Source of the DNA: JAWXUE01 sp044432865
Lineage (GTDB): Bacteria; Bacillota_I; Bacilli_A; Acholeplasmatales; Anaeroplasmataceae
Assembly: GCA_044432865.1 (NCBI GenBank)
Contig: JAWXUF010000024.1
Coordinates: 1 to 17,270 of the forward strand
Length of the DNA: 17,270 nt
Reading direction: 5' to 3'
Shown here: in pieces, positions 14,339 to 17,270 of the stretch
Numbering within the stretch: the stretch's first letter is position 1
How the letters are laid out: each line of letters begins with the position of its first letter
Translations under genes and position numbers: made by a program
The notes under the pieces: model-generated
Databases searched by the model: none
Told to the model about the DNA's origin: nothing
The model's input: the letters and a program-made list of their open reading frames with translations, nothing else

Positions 14339-14364
14339 TAAGAAATATTTTTAAATTTGTTTTA

Positions 14365-14394
14365 TTGGACTTTTATAAAAAAGAGGTGTAGAAT
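14365..14394 (+). promoter_or_regulatory. Promoter of coaD
   Basis: TTGGAC (14365-14370), 18-bp spacer, TAGAAT (14389-14394), about 23 bp before the coaD start. Divergent from the 98-residue gene promoter. Confidence 0.58.
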
Positions 14395-14417
14395 AAAATA
14401 ATATTGGAGGATACATC

Positions 14418-14906
14418 ATGAAAAAAGCATTATACGCAGGATCTTTCGACCCTATTACAAACGGACATTTAGATATAATTAATAGAGCTAGTAAAATAGT
14501 AGAACATTTACATATTGTAGTTTCATATAACAACAGTAAACAAACAAATTTAACTGTAGAAGAAAGAATTGAACTTATCAAAAAAGTTACTTCTCATCTT
14601 AAAAATGTAACTGTAACATCATCAAATGGATTAACAGTTCATTACGCTAAAGAACATAACATACAATTATTAATTAGAAGTTTAAGAAATTATCAAGATT
14701 ATGAAGCAGAATTCTCATTATTTCAATATAATAAAGATATCGATAATGATATTGAAACAATGTTACTTCTTCCTTCTAGTAAAAATATTTTCATTTCTAG
14801 TACAGCTATTAGAGAATTATTACATCACCAATGTGATATTACTAAATATGTACCAGACCAAATTGCACCAGACATAGTAAGACTATTTAGTGAAAAGAGT
14901 AAGTAA
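14418..14906 (+). CDS. coaD: Phosphopantetheine adenylyltransferase
   Basis: 162 residues, normal length. Transfers AMP from ATP to 4'-phosphopantetheine to give dephospho-CoA, the penultimate step of coenzyme A synthesis. Nucleotidyltransferase motif AGSFDPITNGH (7-17) with the TxGH ATP-binding His, the RSLRN segment (87-91; usually RGLRN), YEAEF and ISSTAIRE (126-133). ATG at 14418 has TTGGAGG. In Bacillota coaD often pairs with rsmD, which is absent here. Ends inside a terminator stem. Confidence 0.97.
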   Translation: MKKALYAGSFDPITNGHLDIINRASKIVEHLHIVVSYNNSKQTNLTVEERIELIKKVTSHLKNVTVTSSNGLTVHYAKEHNIQLLIRSLRNYQDYEAEFSLFQYNKDIDNDIETMLLLPSSKNIFISSTAIRELLHHQCDITKYVPDQIAPDIVRLFSEKSK

Positions 14907-14919
14907 TTACTCTTTTTTT
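14893..14919 (+). terminator. Terminator of coaD
   Basis: A 10-bp stem (14893-14902 with 14907-14916) and 4-nt loop followed by a T7 run ending at 14919. The coaD stop codon is in the loop. Confidence 0.88.
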
Positions 14920-14946
14920 GTTATATAAACTAGTATTAAACATATA
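14918..14946 (+). promoter_or_regulatory. Possible promoter of the DUF368 gene
   Basis: TTGTTA (14918-14923), 17-bp spacer, CATATA (14941-14946), right after the coaD terminator and 18 bp before the TTG start. The -10 is weak; support comes from its similarity to the layout before the small membrane gene at 2503. Confidence 0.38.
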
Positions 14947-14964
14947 TTTATTTAGGTGATCTGC

Positions 14965-15609
14965 TTGAATATTTTAAAAGGCGTATTAATTGGTATAACA
15001 ATGATGATCCCGGGTTTATCCGGAGGAAGTTGTGCAATGGTATTAAATGTTTATGAGAAATTAATGAATTGTATTGATAATATAAATATCAAAAATATTA
15101 TATTTCTTTTGAAACTATCAATAGGAATAATTTTTGGTATATTCATATTTTCCTTTTTTTTATATAAATTTACTTTATTTGAATATTTTAATTCCCTTGT
15201 TATTTTCATTATAATTTTAAATATTTTATTTTTACTAAAAGAATATAAAAAAATAAATCTATTATACATTACATTAGGATTACTTGGTTACATATCAATG
15301 TTAATAATCAAATCCTTAACAACATATACAATAGACTTAAATGTAATCACATATTTAGCAATAGGATTATTACTTGCAATTAGTTTAATACTTCCTGGTC
15401 TAGGCGCAACATATGTTTTATATATACTTGGGTTATATGAAAAATTAAATATTGCATTGTCTTCATTTGATTTTATGTTTTTATTTAGCATTGGTTTATC
15501 AACAATTATTGGAATATTAGTATCAGCTAAAATGATAAATCAAATTTTGAATAAAGATAAATTTATTATTTATAGTTTAGTAATTGGATTATTAATTGGT
15601 GGAATATAA
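14965..15609 (+). CDS. popT: DUF368 (PopT-type) undecaprenyl-phosphate translocase
   Basis: 214 residues from TTG at 14965. The in-frame GTG at 14956 lies within the AGGTGATC ribosome site, and family members begin close to the LNILKGVLIG motif, which favours the TTG. Two related re-entrant motifs mark the family: MMIPGLSGGSCAMVLNVYEK (13-32) and LPGLGATYVLYILGLYEK (143-160), one in each half, among about eight hydrophobic segments. Some DUF368 proteins (PopT) were recently shown to return undecaprenyl phosphate across the membrane for wall synthesis. At 214 residues it is shorter than the usual 270-300. Function is by family, and DUF368 members are not all tested. Confidence 0.88.
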   Translation: MNILKGVLIGITMMIPGLSGGSCAMVLNVYEKLMNCIDNINIKNIIFLLKLSIGIIFGIFIFSFFLYKFTLFEYFNSLVIFIIILNILFLLKEYKKINLLYITLGLLGYISMLIIKSLTTYTIDLNVITYLAIGLLLAISLILPGLGATYVLYILGLYEKLNIALSSFDFMFLFSIGLSTIIGILVSAKMINQILNKDKFIIYSLVIGLLIGGI

Positions 15610-15639
15610 AAAAATCCTTAGAAAATTTCTAAGGATTTT
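15608..15639. terminator. Bidirectional terminator between popT and the MATE gene
   Basis: A 12-bp stem (15611-15622 with 15628-15639) and 5-nt loop. On the minus strand a T7 run (15614-15608) follows, so it is strongest for the MATE gene, whose stop codon it overlaps. On the plus strand only TTTTA follows. Confidence 0.87.
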
Positions 15640-17026
15640 ATGCTGGTTGTGTAATTAAATTTAATTCTTTTCTAGCTACAAAATAATAAATACCAACACT
15701 TGCTAACATCGCAAAAATATTACTTATTAACATTCCGTACCATATAGCATCAGCACCCATATTAAATACATTAATTAATGCCCAAACTAATAATACTCTA
15801 AATAACCATAATCTTACTAATGAAACAACAAATACATATCTTGGTTTTTTCATCCCTTGGAATATACCAAAGAATATTTGCATTACTGTCCAAGGAATAG
15901 CTGATATTGTATATACATTCATTCCCTTAATAATATAATCGTAAATAATGTAATCAAAATTACCTTCACTATCTGTAGCGAATAATGATGCAAGCCACTC
16001 GCGGACTAAGAATAAAACAACTAATGATACAGATACTATCGCTAACGAAAGTATTATCCCTTTCACTTTTGCTTCTTTTATCCTAGCGAGATTTTTCACC
16101 ACTAAATTTTGACTTACTATTGCAACTAAGGCGGCTCCAAACCCACCACTAAAACTAAATATTATTGAGTTAAATCTATTAATTACTCCATAAGCTGATT
16201 GAACATCTTCACCTAAGGAAAGAGCAAATGAATTAATAAATGCATTACCAAATGATTGAGTAGATTTTTCAACAATAATCGGCATAGCAAATATTAACAA
16301 TGTTGCAATAATTGCAAAATCAATTTTAAAATCACTTTTTGTTATTTTAAGTTCATCCTTCTGAATGAAATTAACATATAAACCAACTACTGATATTAAC
16401 GCTGATGAAGCTATAGTCGAATATCCTAACCCAGCAATACCCATTTCAAAATGATAAATAAATACATATGATAAAACAAGTTTTAAAACAATTGAAGCAA
16501 AGTTAACAATCATAATTCTTCTATTGTTACCAATTGCTCTTTGTTGACCTGTGAAAATATCATTGTAAAATCTTAAAGGTAAAGATATTATAATTAATCT
16601 AAAGTAAATTACAGCAGCATCAAGCATATCCTCTTCTGCACCAAATATTTTTAAAATTAATTCAGCGAATATTAAACAAAATACAAAGCAAACTACTGAA
16701 ACAAGTAATGTTATAAGTATCATTTGAAAATGATATTTTTTAGCAGATTCAAAGTCTTTTACTGCAAGCGCCCTAGCAATCAAAGCAGTTGCTGCAACAC
16801 TAAGACCAGCACTTATAGCAAGTATAATCGCATTTATAGGAGAAACAAACGTTGTTGCACTTAATGCAGTTTTCCCTATTTCCGAAGAAAAGAATGTATC
16901 AAATAATGCAAATACTTCAGTAACCATACTTGTTAAAGCAACAGGTAAACTTATTAATAATAATGTTTTCCAAATATTATCAAATAATATAAGATTCCTT
17001 TTTTTATCTACATTAGACTTTTCCAT
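15638..17026 (-). CDS. MATE-family multidrug/toxin exporter
   Basis: 462 residues from ATG at 17026; an in-frame TTG at 17044 overlaps the AAAGGAG ribosome site and is rejected. About twelve transmembrane helices in two related halves. Helix 1 begins NIWKTLLLISLPVALTSMV and the second half repeats it at LIFAMPIIVEKSTQSFGNAF. Also seen are TTFVSPINAIILAISAGLS and GFGAALVAIVSQNL, typical of MATE (NorM/DinF-related, VmrA-like) Na+ or H+ antiporters. Single-gene unit with its own promoter and terminator, next to an IS3-family end. Substrate unknown. Confidence 0.95.
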   Translation of the reverse strand: MEKSNVDKKRNLILFDNIWKTLLLISLPVALTSMVTEVFALFDTFFSSEIGKTALSATTFVSPINAIILAISAGLSVAATALIARALAVKDFESAKKYHFQMILITLLVSVVCFVFCLIFAELILKIFGAEEDMLDAAVIYFRLIIISLPLRFYNDIFTGQQRAIGNNRRIMIVNFASIVLKLVLSYVFIYHFEMGIAGLGYSTIASSALISVVGLYVNFIQKDELKITKSDFKIDFAIIATLLIFAMPIIVEKSTQSFGNAFINSFALSLGEDVQSAYGVINRFNSIIFSFSGGFGAALVAIVSQNLVVKNLARIKEAKVKGIILSLAIVSVSLVVLFLVREWLASLFATDSEGNFDYIIYDYIIKGMNVYTISAIPWTVMQIFFGIFQGMKKPRYVFVVSLVRLWLFRVLLVWALINVFNMGADAIWYGMLISNIFAMLASVGIYYFVARKELNLITQPA

Positions 17027-17056
17027 TTTCTCAACTCCTTTCAATGCACTTTTTAA

Positions 17057-17085
17057 AGTTTATCATAAAAGTTAATTTTTTACAA
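17057..17085 (-). promoter_or_regulatory. Promoter of the MATE gene
   Basis: TTGTAA (17080-17085), 17-bp spacer, TAAACT (17057-17062) preceded by TGA. A second, upstream extended -10 candidate (TGC then TATTTT, 17096-17104) lies next to a 13-bp block identical to one in the rimP promoter. Confidence 0.5.
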
Positions 17086-17168
17086 TTAAAATTAAAAAAT
17101 AGCATAGTTAAAACATTTATTTAAAAAGAAAAAGAACTAGATATACTAGTGAACTAGTCAAGTAAAAG
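17086..17168. other. Non-coding junction between MATE gene and IS element
   Basis: No coding capacity seen. It contains three copies of ACTAG (17136-17140, 17145-17149, 17153-17157), two of them inside ACTAGT palindromes, and the TAGTTAAAACA block shared with the rimP promoter. Possibly an insertion target or regulatory DNA upstream of the MATE gene. Confidence 0.4.
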
Positions 17169-17270
17169 TGGACAATTAAAAAAATTATTTAAACCCTAAT
17201 TGGATTTTATATTCAATTGGGGTTTTATATTTTAATTTATGACTAGGTCTTATATTGTTATAATCATAAA
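17169..17270 (-). mobile_element. Right end of an IS3-family insertion sequence (partial)
   Basis: The end of a DDE transposase gene (17185-17270) is followed on the minus strand by AT-rich DNA and then GTCCACTTTT. The terminal inverted repeat probably begins with TGGAC at 17169-17173 on the plus strand. The left end is outside the window, so the IR partner and target duplication cannot be confirmed and the boundary is approximate. Confidence 0.6.
17185..17270 (-). CDS. IS3-family transposase C-terminus (5' part outside window)
   Basis: The minus-strand frame from 17268 reads YDYNNIRPSHKLKYKTPIEY and a few more residues to TAA at 17185. The YN.IRPSHKL.YKTPIEY pattern is the very C-terminus of OrfB (rve/DDE integrase) of IS3-family, IS150-group elements. 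Only 27 full codons are in view, so it cannot be said whether the gene is intact. Confidence 0.82.
   Translation of the reverse strand, partial: YDYNNIRPSHKLKYKTPIEYKIQLGFK

Noticed and set aside
14351..14581. A 76-codon minus-strand frame overlapping the coaD promoter and start
   Set aside because: Antisense to coaD motifs, no ribosome site, no homology visible.
17136..17157. CRISPR-like or tandem repeat array
   Set aside because: The ACTAG copies are only 5-6 bp with 3-4 bp between them; there are no spacers or cas genes.
1..17270. TGA read as tryptophan (Mycoplasma code)
   Set aside because: Core genes use TGG for Trp and several genes, for example ylxQ and the SpoVID-like gene, end properly at TGA.

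Overview
This 17.3 kb window is AT-rich, tightly packed DNA from a low-GC Gram-positive bacterium, most likely a Bacillota lineage on the branch towards the Mollicutes (Erysipelotrichia, Turicibacter, Haloplasma, Izemoplasma and relatives). TGA is read as stop: ylxQ, the SpoVID-like gene and others end in TGA and tryptophan is TGG, so this is not a Mycoplasma-type code. Starts are often TTG or GTG behind a strong AGGTGAT-type Shine-Dalgarno. The sequence alone does not fix the genus.

Layout, left to right. 1-2431 (minus): a BMP/PnrA-family nucleoside-binding lipoprotein followed by the ATPase of its ABC importer (cut by the window edge). The leader carries what looks like a PyrR-type attenuator: binding loop, alternative helix and terminator. 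2455-2751 (plus): a small two-helix membrane protein with its own promoter and a bidirectional terminator. 2742-6091 (minus): a divergent YsxE/CotS-like kinase-fold gene, a small SpoVID/SipL-like coat-morphogenesis gene, engB, a PHP phosphoesterase and a YjdM/PhnA zinc-ribbon protein. The engB / spoVID / ysxE order matches Bacillus with the heme genes removed. 6110-6961 (plus): a membrane protein resembling a decayed family 2 glycosyltransferase, whose 3' end overlaps the next convergent gene by 48 bp.

6914-13982 (minus): the classic rimP-nusA-ylxR-ylxQ-infB-rbfA operon, extended downstream by two FAD-dependent oxidoreductases (HI0933/BaiN-like and COG2509-like). A strong extended -10 promoter and a leader hairpin with an interrupted U-tract precede rimP, suggesting attenuation, perhaps by NusA. 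13985-14281 (minus): an unrecognised 98-residue helical protein. 14365-15639 (plus): coaD and a short DUF368 (PopT-like) undecaprenyl-phosphate translocase. 15608-17085 (minus): a MATE exporter. 17169-17270: the 3' end of an IS3-family element.

Most genes are housekeeping (ribosome maturation, translation initiation, coenzyme A, lipid carrier recycling). The points most worth a second look are the PyrR-like leader on a nucleoside transporter, the reduced sporulation-coat gene pair, the nusA-operon leader hairpin, the degenerate glycosyltransferase, and a recurring AGGTGAT-plus-TTG initiation module. No CRISPR array, tRNA or rRNA gene was seen.
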